A stretch of 5,762 nt of DNA. Source: an uncultured Opitutia bacterium. GTDB taxonomy: Bacteria; Verrucomicrobiota; Verrucomicrobiia; Opitutales; Opitutaceae. The notes beneath the pieces were generated by a model. The model had not been told where the DNA came from, did no database searches, and saw only the letters and a list, made by a program, of their open reading frames with translations. The translations under genes were made by a program, and so were the position numbers. The stretch covers positions 1 through 5,762 of the forward strand of contig CALFZM010000263.1 of the NCBI GenBank assembly GCA_937952235.1, given 5' to 3'. Of the stretch, positions 5,740 to 5,762 are shown one piece after another; positions within the stretch are counted from its first letter, which is position 1, and each line of letters starts with the position of its first letter.

Positions 5740-5762
5740 GCTGTTTCATATCTCTGCATTGT

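Noticed and set aside
4868..5749. Other minus-strand frames across the RAYT and its leader (4868-5749, 5469-5759)
   Set aside because: They are out-of-frame with the RAYT motifs and encode low-complexity Arg/Pro/Ala sequence; the part at the right end only reads through the REP.
1..5762. tRNA, rRNA, CRISPR or phage genes
   Set aside because: No cloverleaf, rRNA block, regularly spaced direct repeats or phage protein motifs were recognised on either strand by reading.

Overview
The window is a GC-rich bacterial chromosome segment (roughly 70% G+C by eye) with tightly packed genes, few recognisable Shine-Dalgarno sequences and two GTG starts. It holds five protein genes. Gene content (an Agl23-like TIGR03663 protein, a secreted DUF4139 protein, and a REP-associated tyrosine transposase with GC-rich REP hairpins) fits a Verrucomicrobiota bacterium of the Opitutaceae type. 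That assignment is an inference from family distribution and composition, not from a marker gene.

Layout from left to right. Bases 1-70 hold a REP-like hairpin past the end of the first gene. On the minus strand follow an ApbE-type FAD:protein FMN transferase (71-922), a 138-bp gap containing a decayed second REP-like hairpin, and a two-gene unit made of a family 2 glycosyltransferase of the polyprenyl-phosphate sugar synthase type (1061-1813) and a multi-membrane-span GT-C-like protein of the TIGR03663/Agl23 family (1810-3342). The last two overlap by four bases (GTGA). A 104-bp divergent promoter region (3343-3446) separates them from a plus-strand exported DUF4139 protein (3447-4895). Converging on it, and overlapping its last 32 bases, is a minus-strand RAYT (4864-5544). 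The window ends just after another REP copy upstream of the RAYT.

Functionally, the glycosyltransferase pair probably makes a lipid-linked sugar on the cytoplasmic face of the membrane and then uses or moves it in the membrane. The ApbE protein attaches FMN to a target flavoprotein that is not visible here. The DUF4139 protein is envelope or periplasmic and of unknown role.

The most interesting part is the right end. The RAYT gene carries, inside its own reading frame, a complete REPIN (two 25-bp inverted REP arms, 102 bp in all, exactly 34 codons). It lies between the HUH half of the protein and the helix with the likely catalytic tyrosine. The same REP core occurs again upstream of the gene. 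Two shorter hairpins around apbE share its GGAG head, and the intact one also shares its TCCC loop, which suggests a related or older REP family.
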